Shown here: piece by piece, positions 1-8,141 of the stretch
Position numbering within the stretch: the stretch's first letter is position 1
Layout of the letters: each line of letters begins with the position of its first letter
NCBI RefSeq assembly: GCF_014695975.1
Contig: NZ_JACJPI010000077.1
Location: 1-43,345, forward strand
DNA: 43,345 nucleotides
Source: Leptolyngbya sp. FACHB-321
Lineage (GTDB): Bacteria > Cyanobacteriota > Cyanobacteriia > Leptolyngbyales > Leptolyngbyaceae
Reading direction: 5' to 3'
Program-made: the position numbers and the translations under genes
The notes under the pieces: generated by a model
The model's input: only the letters and a program-made list of their open reading frames with translations
What the model was told of the DNA's origin: nothing
Databases searched by the model: none

Positions 1-124
1 GGTAGAGGCGCATAAAGGTATGTTCTGGCATCAACCAATTCAGGATGCCCATGCAGACAGAGTAATCCTACCCGTTACGAAAAAGGCGTGTGTCTACCGA
101 GCCTCCTTGCACCATGCCTAAAAG

Positions 125-462
125 GGATTGCGACAGGATACGTGTAAAAACCTGCAATATAGCCCCCTAATCCTTGATACTCTTAGCTTCTAGCGATTCA
201 ACCTTAAATAGGGTGAAAACCTTGAATAGTTGCTGTGTGATGCAACTATTCAACCAAGGAATCAGGGTTTTAGCCTCTAAAAAAGCTGAGAAATCGCGGG
301 TGTACTACTAATTTTCAAGTAGTACGCAGTCCAAAAGCAGTCCAAACCTGTACTACTGCAAGGTTTTAAGGATATTGCCTGGAAAGGTAAAAGCTGAAAT
401 GTAGCTAAATCAAGCATTTGAACCGCATCTTGCAGGTTTTTACACGTATCCTGTCGCAATCC
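125..462. mobile_element. MITE-like element with 33-bp terminal inverted repeats
   Basis: The two ends, 125-157 and 430-462, are perfect reverse complements (arm begins GGATTGCGACAGGATACG). The 7-bp word CTAAAAG flanks both ends at 118-124 and 463-469, as a target-site duplication would. The 272-bp interior has no credible gene. It holds a 12-bp stem (222-233 with 242-253) and a 7-bp stem (302-308 with 319-325). Short length, long identical ends and no transposase fit a MITE mobilised in trans. The parent IS family is not recognised. Perfect arms suggest recent movement. Exact ends are uncertain by 1-2 bases because the arm and the duplication share a base. Confidence 0.65.
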
Positions 463-745
463 CTAAAAGTGTTCCTTGCCAATGTAGACAGCGGTTTGGC
501 TCAGCCGTGAAGGGACATCATCAGCGAAGTGACCCTCTCTTATGAGAGATAAATCATCAGCTTCGGCTGACTTGCCTTGCGCCATCGGGCAGAGTGCTGC
601 TCCCTTTTTCTCCTCCCTCTGCTTTGCCCAGGTTCTCGCTACAGGCAGGGACAAGTCAGCGGGTGCGCCTGTTAACTTAAGAACATCAAAAGAGTTTTTC
701 AGCGCCCTTTTTCAGCGCACTCACTATTTAACTGGAGTTAACATT

Positions 746-1021
746 ATGAATATCTTGGCTTGGATCGTTTTAGGTTTGATTGCAGGCGCGATTGCTAAAG
801 CGCTGTTTCCTGGTCATCAAGGTGGCGGCATCCTGGGCACCATGATTCTGGGTATTGTCGGTGCTTTTGTCGGTGGTAGCCTCTTCAGCTTTTTGACCAC
901 GGGTACCCTAGCGTTAACCTCAGCCGGACTGAGTTTGGGCGGCATCTTGGTCGCCGTGCTAGGCGCGATTGTTGCGCTGTTCATCTACTATGCTGTGACC
1001 CGTCGGAGCGCTTCCTACTAA
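746..1021 (+). CDS. GlsB/YeaQ/YmgE-family small membrane protein
   Basis: A 91-residue, glycine-rich, very hydrophobic protein beginning MNILAWIVLGLIAGAIAK. It has about three membrane segments (residues 2-20, 30-50 and 62-82) and a short basic tail (TRRSASY). Length, the N-terminal ILxWIVLGLIAG pattern and the GHQGGG loop match the transglycosylase-associated/GlsB family, linked in other bacteria to stress responses; its biochemical role is unclear. The reading frame is open upstream to 542, but this ATG has a GGAG ribosome site at 733-736 and starts exactly at the family's N-terminus. A terminator-like hairpin follows, so it is probably monocistronic. Confidence 0.85.
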   Translation: MNILAWIVLGLIAGAIAKALFPGHQGGGILGTMILGIVGAFVGGSLFSFLTTGTLALTSAGLSLGGILVAVLGAIVALFIYYAVTRRSASY

Positions 1022-1371
1022 GCATTGAAGCAAGCGACTAGCCTTAAGTAACAATGAAGCCCCTGCAAGTACAGGGGCTTTTGCATGGCGATCGATTTGG
1101 GGTCAGGAAGGCTGACTCCCACGGCTGTCGAGCGCATGAGGGTCAGCGGAAATGAACATCTTGCTTGGACTCAGGAGTCCACTACTTCAGGTTATTGCGA
1201 GTCACTAGGCGCTTACGTCCATCGTTAGTAGAGTCGAGCAAGCAAACAAGCATCCCTTGCGGCAGAAACCGTTTCTGTCGGCTTTCCACCCCTTGAGGGA
1301 GCTTTGTGCTGACCGCTATTGACTGCTTCATCATGCAACTCACTGCTGCACTGCTTTAATGCTGGCGCTGC
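1022..1371. other. gene-poor spacer after the GlsB-like gene
   Basis: About 350 bp between the GlsB-like gene and a convergent hypothetical gene. Apart from the terminator hairpin at 1057-1084 I see no coding region, repeat or RNA gene here. Confidence 0.5.
1057..1084 (+). terminator. rho-independent-like terminator
   Basis: A 9-bp perfect stem (AAGCCCCTG at 1057-1065 with CAGGGGCTT at 1072-1080), a 6-base loop and a short T stretch, located 36 bases after the stop codon of the GlsB-like gene. Confidence 0.75.
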
Positions 1372-1830
1372 TTAAGTCAAGTTAAGGTGGGTATGCACAT
1401 GCGCCTGAAAGTTCTTCAGCCCGTCATTCCCGTGCCAACGTTTTTGGAAGGTCGGCAGCGCCGCTAGGTACATAGCATCGCCGCCCTCGTAGTACATAAC
1501 TCCAGGGTACTCAAAGACTTTATCGGCTTTGAGTGTAGTGGCTAGGTTGGACCAGTCTATGACCCAAAGAACTTCCACAATCCGGTAAATGTTGAAGTCA
1601 CCACGCCAAGCATCGTTTTCGGACTTATAGTCCAGCACTCTCACTAAGTGGGTAACGTACCCATGTTGTCGCAGTAGCAGCAGGTCTTCTCTTGCTGGTT
1701 TGTTAGCATTGCCTTCATTGTCTCGCCACGCCAACTTGAATAGGTGTCCTTTGTCAAACGGTTGGTATGCCCAGTGTTCGTGGTTCTGCGGCACAATGTT
1801 CTTCGTCCACTTCAGGTTTTGTAAATCCAC
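1372..1830 (-). CDS. hypothetical protein, 152 aa
   Basis: Soluble-looking 152-residue protein starting MDLQNLKWTKNIVPQNHEHW, rich in Trp, His and aromatic residues, with no signal peptide or membrane segment. I do not recognise the family. Possible features are LVRVLDYKSENDAWRGDF near the middle and HVHTHLNLT at the C-terminus. It is flanked by non-coding DNA on both sides and faces the GlsB-like gene convergently. Composition is ordinary and there is no competing frame, so it is probably a real gene of unknown function. Confidence 0.6.
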   Translation of the reverse strand: MDLQNLKWTKNIVPQNHEHWAYQPFDKGHLFKLAWRDNEGNANKPAREDLLLLRQHGYVTHLVRVLDYKSENDAWRGDFNIYRIVEVLWVIDWSNLATTLKADKVFEYPGVMYYEGGDAMYLAALPTFQKRWHGNDGLKNFQAHVHTHLNLT

Positions 1831-2082
1831 ATTGACGCTCCACCACGCTTAAAAATAGGTTGTGTGACTGAGCCGAGTGATCAGCTTGTTTAGGGTCGCA
1901 GTCACTGCCTCAATCAAAGCCGATCAGAATGCCAACCGTCCAGTGTGGTGGTGAGAAGTCTAACGAGCGATCACAGTCGGGTATGGGTTAGCCCAGAAGT
2001 CACACGACGGCAGACTATTGGCAACAGCCAGCGCCTTGGTCAGGGGTGAGCGAGCAGCACAATTCGAGCATCCTGATGAGAG

Positions 2083-2922
2083 GTGACCGCCTCGCTACCC
2101 GTCACCACGCTGAACAACCGTATGAAACTTTGGCACCGTGGTCAAACCTTCTTTATCTGCCTGCTGGCGGCTAGCTTCACGCCCGGTGTTTTGCTGTCAC
2201 CAGGGCTGACCCACTCCGTGACAGACTCGTTGCAGGTAAGATACCGCGCTGCCATTCAAGATGCCGCGTTCGTCGAGCCTGAAAAAGCGGTCGATACGCT
2301 CCTTCCCATTACATCAGATAATCCCCTTTTGGTGTGGAATCCAACCAGGACGCAAGTTTTAGTCGTGACCTGGAAAAGCCAACGTGTGTATGAGCAGTTC
2401 ATCCAGCCCAATACGCAGAGTTCCAGGCGTGAAGATCAGCTAGTCTGGGTGACGGTGGCACCCCAAGTCAAAGCCTTTTGCCAGCGCTATTTGCAACAAC
2501 ATCCCAACGCCACAGCCGCTGAGTTAACGCTTCGCTTAAAGCAGTACCTAGGACTCAATCCCACCTGGAAGTACGAGCAGTTTGTTGAACTCTGGGTGCG
2601 TCCCCAGGATCTGTTTCGACCGTGCGTCAACCCAGACATTACGCAGCGACAATGCCCACTCCATTTTGCTGGGGTTGTGCCTCAAGTGACTGGGCACACT
2701 CAGGGTACTGGGATTCAAGACTATCAGTCTTTTTATCAAACGTTGTACTTTCGCAGCATTCGAACAGCGCTTCAACCCTGGACAGGACTGGGTTACACCT
2801 ATGATTGGGGCAGTCCGATCAGCCAGGTCGGTGCGAGTGAGTTTATCTTAGTGCCTGGAGCCACCTATGCCGTGAAACAAGCAGTACCGACGTTACAGTA
2901 CTGTCAAACTGCCAGACCTTAA
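2083..2922 (+). CDS. hypothetical protein with N-terminal hydrophobic segment, 279 aa
   Basis: A protein of up to 279 residues with a hydrophobic stretch near the N-terminus (FFICLLAASFTPGVLL, about residues 23-38), consistent with a signal peptide or membrane anchor. The rest looks globular and contains several cysteines (CQRYLQQ, RPCVNP, QRQCPLHF, LQYCQTA), which would suit a periplasmic protein. No known catalytic motif is visible. The start is uncertain: GTG at 2083 gives the longest frame, and ATG at 2122 (MKLWHRGQTFFICLL) gives a more typical signal peptide; neither has a strong ribosome site. Confidence 0.65.
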   Translation: MTASLPVTTLNNRMKLWHRGQTFFICLLAASFTPGVLLSPGLTHSVTDSLQVRYRAAIQDAAFVEPEKAVDTLLPITSDNPLLVWNPTRTQVLVVTWKSQRVYEQFIQPNTQSSRREDQLVWVTVAPQVKAFCQRYLQQHPNATAAELTLRLKQYLGLNPTWKYEQFVELWVRPQDLFRPCVNPDITQRQCPLHFAGVVPQVTGHTQGTGIQDYQSFYQTLYFRSIRTALQPWTGLGYTYDWGSPISQVGASEFILVPGATYAVKQAVPTLQYCQTARP

Positions 2923-3104
2923 ACGCGGTAGGGTTGATGCCGTCAGAGGTTAGGCACTGCTTAGCTTAGTTTGAGCAGCGGATGACACTAAGCCTAGTTA
3001 GTCAGCACTATAAATGTCACAGTTTGCTCCAACAACTCACTGAGAAGGGAAGCTATTGCTTCTGGCTCGTCTTCTTCCTCTCTACTTTGCTTGCACAATT
3101 TGGA

Positions 3105-4034
3105 CTAATCTTGCTCTACAAGCTGTTCTAATGTTTCCAGAAGTTTCTCCAACGTCTTCTTCTGCTTGGGGCTATCCCAAACTTTTGAATTTTTAATACG
3201 CTTGTAAGCTGATTCAAAGCGCGTTTTGAGCGATGTAACTGGTGCTTCAACACTATTAACTTTGGCACTAGTTACTATGCGTTCCTTGATCTGAACCAGC
3301 GACAATTCCTCCTTAATAGCCGTTGCAAGTAACTCATGCCGTTGAGCTTCATCTTTTACCCGTGCAATTGCCCTCGCTTTGGTATAGGCAAGCTTCCCTT
3401 CCCTCAAAGCGTTCAAAATGTCAGTTGGCAAATTCAGTAGAGGCAGCCGATTAGTACGGAAGCTCTCAGGGGTAAAGCGTCCAACAGTAGCAAAAACCTT
3501 TTGCAGCACTTGCCATTCTTCTTTGTGGATAACGTTATCCACAGCGTTGCGTTCTGGATGGGCTGCCTGATTGAGTAAGGTAATAACGTACTCAACATCC
3601 TTCTGTAAGCGAAGTGCTACCAACTCTAAAATGCCCTCAGTTTCCTCAATAGGATTCAGGTCTTCCCGTTGCAGGTTTTCGATCAGGGCAACTTGTAGCG
3701 CTTCTTGATCGTTGAAATTCCGAATGACTACAGGCACTTCAGTCAGTCCAAGCATCGTTGCCGCTCGATAACGGCGTTCTCCGGCAACAATCTCATATTT
3801 GCCATCCTTTGAAGAACGCACCAACAACGGTTCCAAAATACCGTGCTGTTTGATTGACTCAACAAGCTGGTTCAATTTCTCTGGGTCAAAGTATCGGCGC
3901 GGCTGTTGCTCAAATGGCACGATGTCAGCCGTTGCTAAATGGCGATCCTCCGTCTCTGTTTGGTCTGTTCCACCAAAGAGAGCGTCAACACCTTTAATTT
4001 GATAAGGCTGGTTGGTGCGCTTTCTTCCACTCAT
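3105..4034 (-). CDS. parB: ParB/Spo0J-family partition protein
   Basis: A 309-residue ParB. Residues about 33-130 carry the ParB N-domain motifs: QQPRRYFD (43-50), the CTP-binding GERRYRAA box (85-92) and LIENLQREDLNPIEE (117-131). A helix-turn-helix DNA-binding region follows near residues 210-260, then a Lys/Glu-rich C-terminus likely to dimerise. By family it binds parS-like centromere sites and works with ParA to segregate the replicon. The start codon overlaps the parA stop (ATGA), so the two are translationally coupled. I could not identify parS sites. Confidence 0.93.
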   Translation of the reverse strand: MSGRKRTNQPYQIKGVDALFGGTDQTETEDRHLATADIVPFEQQPRRYFDPEKLNQLVESIKQHGILEPLLVRSSKDGKYEIVAGERRYRAATMLGLTEVPVVIRNFNDQEALQVALIENLQREDLNPIEETEGILELVALRLQKDVEYVITLLNQAAHPERNAVDNVIHKEEWQVLQKVFATVGRFTPESFRTNRLPLLNLPTDILNALREGKLAYTKARAIARVKDEAQRHELLATAIKEELSLVQIKERIVTSAKVNSVEAPVTSLKTRFESAYKRIKNSKVWDSPKQKKTLEKLLETLEQLVEQD

Positions 4035-4786
4035 GGTAATTTTTCTAGACTACGAGCAATCTGGTTGAACAAAGGCACCGCTGGATGCTTAGGGCTGTAC
4101 AGTGCCAACGGTATATGTTCCTGGGATGCATCAGCAAAGCTTACAGAGCGAGGGATGGTTGGAAACACAGCCCCAATCTTAGCTAACTGTTCTTGAATAG
4201 ACTGTAAAGACATAACTCCCTGTACGGTTCTGGCTTCATGCATTGTCGGTACTACACCCGCAACACTCAACGTTTTGTTAGCACGCGACCGCACACGAGC
4301 GATCGTACTCAGCAGAAGCTCCGTTCCTTTAAGGGCTTTGTATTGCGTCTGGATGGGAATGAGTACATGCGTTGCTGCTACCAAGGAGATGTAGCTCAAG
4401 ATGCCAAGACTAGGAGGGCAATCAATAAAAATAAAATTGTACTTGTCTACAACAGCACTTAACGCTTCTTTTAACCGATAGTCTCTCATGTCCGCTACTA
4501 CCAGTTCTAACTCTGCCCCACTTAAATTAATGTTGGCAGGCACAAGATCGATACCATGAAGATTGGTATGAATGGGTAGGGGTTCTGATGACATCACAGA
4601 TTCGTAGATCGTTTTGTCTAGGTCAGATGGCTCTAGCCCCATAAAAGCTGTCAGGCTCGCTTGTGGGTCCATGTCAACTAACAGCACTTTCTTTTTGCGC
4701 TGCGCCAAGTGATAACCCAAATTCATGGTTAACGTGCTTTTTCCAACGCCTCCAGATTGATTGAAGACGGCAATAACCTGTCCCAT
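4031..4786 (-). CDS. parA: ParA-family partition ATPase
   Basis: A 251-residue MinD/ParA-type ATPase with SGGVGKST (residues 11-18), LLVDMDPQASL (35-45) and FIFIDCPPSLG (118-128). The signature lysine of the usual KGG deviant Walker A box is a serine here (NQSGGVGKS), while the P-loop Lys is kept. It should bind nucleoid DNA in its ATP form and move ParB-bound plasmid. The ATG at 4786 (MGQVIAVFNQ) matches the family start; a TTG at 4810 would add eight residues. It sits directly upstream of parB with overlapping stop and start codons. Confidence 0.92.
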   Translation of the reverse strand: MGQVIAVFNQSGGVGKSTLTMNLGYHLAQRKKKVLLVDMDPQASLTAFMGLEPSDLDKTIYESVMSSEPLPIHTNLHGIDLVPANINLSGAELELVVADMRDYRLKEALSAVVDKYNFIFIDCPPSLGILSYISLVAATHVLIPIQTQYKALKGTELLLSTIARVRSRANKTLSVAGVVPTMHEARTVQGVMSLQSIQEQLAKIGAVFPTIPRSVSFADASQEHIPLALYSPKHPAVPLFNQIARSLEKLP

Positions 4787-4948
4787 TGGGTTGCCATTCG
4801 ACAGTAACAACAGAAGGATACTGCACTGCTGATCGAATTGATAGGCTTACCAACTGAATCGAACCCTCGATCACAGTGTCGATACAACTGCTGACATGGA
4901 CCTCTTTTTCCCTCATTAAAGGTATAGTGCTCTCCCTCAGTACAGTCA

Positions 4949-5563
4949 CTAATCGTCCCATAAGCCCTTGAAACGACCGGGTGCAAGCTCCGTATACCGT
5001 ACCGTGTGCTGAATGTTGCAATGTCCCAAATAAGCTTGGATCGTGCGCGTGTCTACGCCTTTATTTGCCAGGTAGTACCCCGTGCCATGCCGCAACATAT
5101 GCGGATGTGTTGGAAACGGTAAAGCTGCCAGTACTCCCGCTTGCTCCACGATCCCTGAGATCGTGTCATTTGCTAGTGGTCCTTTACGACTGGACTGAAA
5201 GACAAAGGGCGAAGTCGGGTACTCCCGCTGGAGCTTTCGTAGCGCTCGCAACTCATCACCGCCTAACGGCTGAGTCGAAGGTGTACCCCGCTTGATCCGC
5301 CGCACATGGATGTTGCCAGACGCGAAATCAACCTGCTCCCACTTCAAATTGGCGGCTTCTTCTACCCGTAAACCGTGCCGATAGATCACTAAAATGAGGG
5401 TGCTATCCCGATGGGCATGGCGACCACCGTTCTTCTTGATCGCCCCACGCATGGCTTCGACCTCTTCCGCCAGCAGATGCTCGCGCGATCGCACCTCTGC
5501 ATACGTGCGCGAGTTGGGCGATTTCCGGGATACTGTCTTTTGCGTATTCGGTGTTGTTGTCAT
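4949..5563 (-). CDS. short tyrosine recombinase (catalytic domain)
   Basis: A 204-residue site-specific recombinase that is essentially only the catalytic domain. It has the first Arg in YRHGLRVEEAANL (R66), a likely catalytic Lys near 91, the HxLR box HMLRHG (H155, R158), the second His box YLGHCNIQ (H181) and the nucleophile in VRYTE (Y190). There is no full core-binding domain. Such short integrases are common on cyanobacterial plasmids and could resolve multimers or invert/excise segments. Its ATG overlaps the stop of the upstream nuclease gene (ATGA), and parA lies about 160 bases downstream on the same strand. Confidence 0.88.
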   Translation of the reverse strand: MTTTPNTQKTVSRKSPNSRTYAEVRSREHLLAEEVEAMRGAIKKNGGRHAHRDSTLILVIYRHGLRVEEAANLKWEQVDFASGNIHVRRIKRGTPSTQPLGGDELRALRKLQREYPTSPFVFQSSRKGPLANDTISGIVEQAGVLAALPFPTHPHMLRHGTGYYLANKGVDTRTIQAYLGHCNIQHTVRYTELAPGRFKGLWDD

Positions 5564-6651
5564 GAGGGTGGTGCCTCATCAGACTCGCTCTGTGCTGTCT
5601 CGTCTAACGTTGCCTCGATTGACGCTGCTGCCGTATTGAGCACGATCTCCAGTTGCGCTACTGAAGGCAGACTGCTTTCCAGAGCAGGGGGCAGTTTGGA
5701 CTGGAGTTGATAGGACGAGACCCCAATCGGTAAGTGGCTGCCTTGCAGTGCATATTCGACGATCGTGCGGTCTTTGGACTTGCACAGGATGATGCCGATC
5801 GTCGGATCATCCCGTTCAGTGCGTAACAAGTTATCGACTGCCGCCACATAGAAGCCCATCTGCCCGGAGTGCTGCGGCTCGAATTCACCCATTTTCAGGT
5901 CAATCACTACGTAACGGTGCAGTGGGATGTGATAGAAAAGCAGGTCGATCCTGTACTCCTTCCCACTGACTTCAAGGGGATGCTGGCTGCCCACAAAGGC
6001 AAAGCCTGTGCCCAGCTCCATCAAAAAGTCGCGGATATGTTCTACCAACCCCCGCTCCAGGTCACGCTCCTGAGCCTCTTCGCCTAGCGTCAAGAAGTCC
6101 AGCGCATACGGGTCTTTAATGAGTTGGTGTGCTAAATCCGATTGTGAGGGGGGCAGAGTGCGCTCAAAGTTAGTGACTGCTCCACCTTGACGCTCGTGCA
6201 GCCCACTCTCAATCTGCATGACGAGGATATTGCGACTCCAGCCGTTGGCGATCGTTTTTTGAATGTACCAGAGCCGCGTCGGCGGGTCTTTGACCTTTTC
6301 CAGAATCATGCAGTTATGGAACCAGGGTATTTGGACAGCAAGCTGCTGACCAATTTCGCCAGCGGGATAAGCGTCCGCAAAAGTCCGCATGTACTTGAGG
6401 TTGGAGCGGGAAAAGCCTTTCATCTCAGGGAACTCGCGCTTCAGGTCTTTCGCTAAACGATCGATCACCTTTGCACCCCACCCTTCCTCCTTTTGTCGTT
6501 GCAGAATCTCGCGCCCGATCTGCCAGTAGAGCAGGATCAATTCCTGGTTGACGGCAAGCGACGCTCGCACTTGAGCGGTACGAATGCGCGTCTTTAGCGC
6601 ACTCAAGAATGCGTCATAACCCACAAGTTTGGGAAAAAGAGAATCGGTCAC
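5560..6651 (-). CDS. YhcG/DUF1016-type PD-(D/E)XK nuclease
   Basis: A 363-residue protein with the DUF1016 N-terminal domain (LYWQIGREILQRQ at 41-53, followed by GFSRSNLKYMRTF at 79-91) and a C-terminal PD-(D/E)XK nuclease-like domain (RIDLLFYH with D236, then VVIDLKMG with D251 and K253, then QMGFYV). YhcG proteins are widespread, often plasmid- or defence-associated, with poorly defined targets. The GTG start (6651) has no clear ribosome site. Its stop overlaps the start of the tyrosine recombinase, so nuclease and recombinase are probably co-expressed upstream of parAB. Confidence 0.9.
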   Translation of the reverse strand: MTDSLFPKLVGYDAFLSALKTRIRTAQVRASLAVNQELILLYWQIGREILQRQKEEGWGAKVIDRLAKDLKREFPEMKGFSRSNLKYMRTFADAYPAGEIGQQLAVQIPWFHNCMILEKVKDPPTRLWYIQKTIANGWSRNILVMQIESGLHERQGGAVTNFERTLPPSQSDLAHQLIKDPYALDFLTLGEEAQERDLERGLVEHIRDFLMELGTGFAFVGSQHPLEVSGKEYRIDLLFYHIPLHRYVVIDLKMGEFEPQHSGQMGFYVAAVDNLLRTERDDPTIGIILCKSKDRTIVEYALQGSHLPIGVSSYQLQSKLPPALESSLPSVAQLEIVLNTAAASIEATLDETAQSESDEAPPS

Positions 6652-6744
6652 AGCGTGTTTGTTAGGTGAATGCGAGTCTTAAGAGCATGCTATGAGACAC
6701 AGACTGAGAACAACAGCACATGCCTACCTTTCAGTCTCTAATGG

Positions 6745-6851
6745 TTTTACCAACTTTCGATAGTTGGAGGGTCTCATCCAAGCAGCAGTCAACGTGCGTC
6801 GTTGCTGGAGAGGATCGTCTAATTTTACCAACTTTCAACCATAAGTTGGTA
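6745..6851. repeat. two copies of a TACCAACTT palindrome
   Basis: The 13-mer TTTTACCAACTTT occurs at 6745-6757 and 6823-6835, 78 bp apart. Each copy starts an inverted repeat: CCAACT (6750-6755) with AGTTGG (6762-6767), and TACCAACTT (6826-6834) with AAGTTGGTA (6843-6851). The second is a perfect 9-bp stem with an 8-base loop. They lie 94-200 bp upstream of the YhcG gene start and look like paired operator or partition-type sites. Confidence 0.55.
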
Positions 6852-7013
6852 TTGCAGAACAAGGCTGGCGATCGCGCTGGGAGCGATGCAGTCGAGTGGG
6901 CTACACACCCCCTGCCCACCTTGATTGAGAACGCTGCTGCAGGGAAGTTAAACGAAGACAATGTACTGGGTGCTGCATAGTACATCTGCTAATCTCCGTA
7001 GAAAACCTGAAAA

Positions 7014-7154
7014 TATGCGGAAGGATTCCGCCTATCCACCGCTAGCAGCGTATTATGCGGCAAGATTCGGCATAAGCAGTAGATTTGAGGTGTTGTGCAG
7101 AAAGATTCGGCATAACTACCTGCTATGGAATCTTAGGCGGAAGCTTTCAGCCTA
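7014..7154. repeat. four 21-nt imperfect palindromes at exact 40-bp period
   Basis: Units start at 7014, 7054, 7094 and 7134, each 21 nt, separated by 19-nt spacers that differ from one another. The consensus is roughly TATGCGGAAGATTCGGCATA with dyad symmetry; unit 1 has a perfect GCGGAA-GGA-TTCCGC core (7017-7031) and unit 4 a TAGGC...GCCTA stem. Symmetric base changes keep the palindrome rather than the exact sequence. The array ends 35 bp before the ATG of the DUF559-like gene. It may be an operator array, iterons or hairpin RNA; I do not recognise the family. Confidence 0.7.
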
Positions 7155-7189
7155 TTAATTGTTAGGCTTTACGTAATATTCGAGGGGAA

Positions 7190-8140
7190 ATGAAATATCC
7201 AGGGCAACCAGAATCACCTCCAAGCTGGTACAAGGATCGAGGTCAATCCTACATCGAGAAAGAGTTTAGTAAAGAATTGGGTGATTTGGCTGACGCTATT
7301 GAAAGTGAACATTGGTTTGGAAACACTGAAAAACACAGTAGATTTAGAGTTGATTTTATTCTTAAAGATGCTCGTTTAATCATTGAGTTAGATGGATATG
7401 ATTACCACTCAATGGAAGAGCAGCTTGAAAAAGACGCTATTAGACAGCGATATTTGTCACGAGCTGGTTATACCGTAATTAGGTTTACCGGCAGAGAAAT
7501 CAACAGAAATCCCAAAAACTGTGTCTTAGAAGTTCGTCAAATTTATAATGAGCGCATGCAAAGAGCTCCAGCAAAATATCGTGTGATGTACATTGACTAC
7601 CCATTTGTCTGTAGGGAGACAGCTAAAGCGATAAGTTTTTTCAAGGAGTTGCATCCTAACAAAAACTTAGCAGCAGTAAATTTAGAAGAGTTGATTCCTC
7701 ATGCTATTGAATGGCTACATGAAAAATCTTTTATTACTGTTTTTGTATTTCATCCAGAAAAGAACTCTCATAAAGTTAAGCATTTGGATGGATATATTAA
7801 AGAATACGAGAAGGGCGAAATTCGTATAAATACTATTGCCGAGGAATGGTATAGCTTTGAGATTGGTAACCATATGGTCGCATTCTCACATCTATTTGAT
7901 GAGTTTTTTTTAGTCGCGGACGACCCTGTATATTGCGAGCCCCTAAGAATAGTGCTACCTAAACAGCTTAGCTCTAGCGAGATTGGTTCAATCGAGAGCA
8001 AGTACTTAGCGAACGGCAAGCTATTAAGGAAAGGAAATGATGAAACAGCTTATGCAGGGACGGATTTAGCCTATGTACTATGGCAGGACATATGGTACAT
8101 CATCGGTGCTTCAGTGGGGCTACAACTCGATGAGATGTAA
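7190..8140 (+). CDS. DUF559-like (Vsr-fold) endonuclease-domain protein
   Basis: A 316-residue protein whose N-terminal third resembles DUF559/very-short-patch-repair-like nucleases of the PD-(D/E)XK fold: RFRVDFILKDARLIIELDGY (51-70, with D55, E67 and D68), DYHS, then AGYTVIRFTGREI (92-104). Residues 120-316 form an unrecognised C-terminal domain, perhaps a sensor or specificity part. The ATG is preceded by a GAGGGG ribosome site. The gene is visibly AT-richer than its neighbours, suggesting separate acquisition, and its flanks resemble an integron cassette. It lies upstream of an R-M pair, which supports a defence or repair role. Confidence 0.72.
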   Translation: MKYPGQPESPPSWYKDRGQSYIEKEFSKELGDLADAIESEHWFGNTEKHSRFRVDFILKDARLIIELDGYDYHSMEEQLEKDAIRQRYLSRAGYTVIRFTGREINRNPKNCVLEVRQIYNERMQRAPAKYRVMYIDYPFVCRETAKAISFFKELHPNKNLAAVNLEELIPHAIEWLHEKSFITVFVFHPEKNSHKVKHLDGYIKEYEKGEIRINTIAEEWYSFEIGNHMVAFSHLFDEFFLVADDPVYCEPLRIVLPKQLSSSEIGSIESKYLANGKLLRKGNDETAYAGTDLAYVLWQDIWYIIGASVGLQLDEM

Positions 8141-8141
8141 G

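Larger units (their letters stand above)
6652..7189. promoter_or_regulatory. repeat-rich intergenic region between divergent nuclease genes
   Basis: This 538-bp gap separates the minus-strand YhcG gene from the plus-strand DUF559-like gene. It contains two TTTTACCAACTTT palindromes (6745-6851) and a four-copy palindrome array (7014-7154), listed separately. Short frames here look spurious. Promoters for both flanking genes should lie in this region. Confidence 0.55.

Noticed and set aside
6720-6980. 86-codon plus-strand frame
   Set aside because: It covers the palindromes and has no domain or ribosome site; an opposing frame of similar length exists, as expected by chance.
7014-7154. Possible miniature CRISPR array
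   Set aside because: The 21-nt units are imperfect and vary, spacers are only 19 nt, and no cas genes are nearby; a palindrome array fits better.
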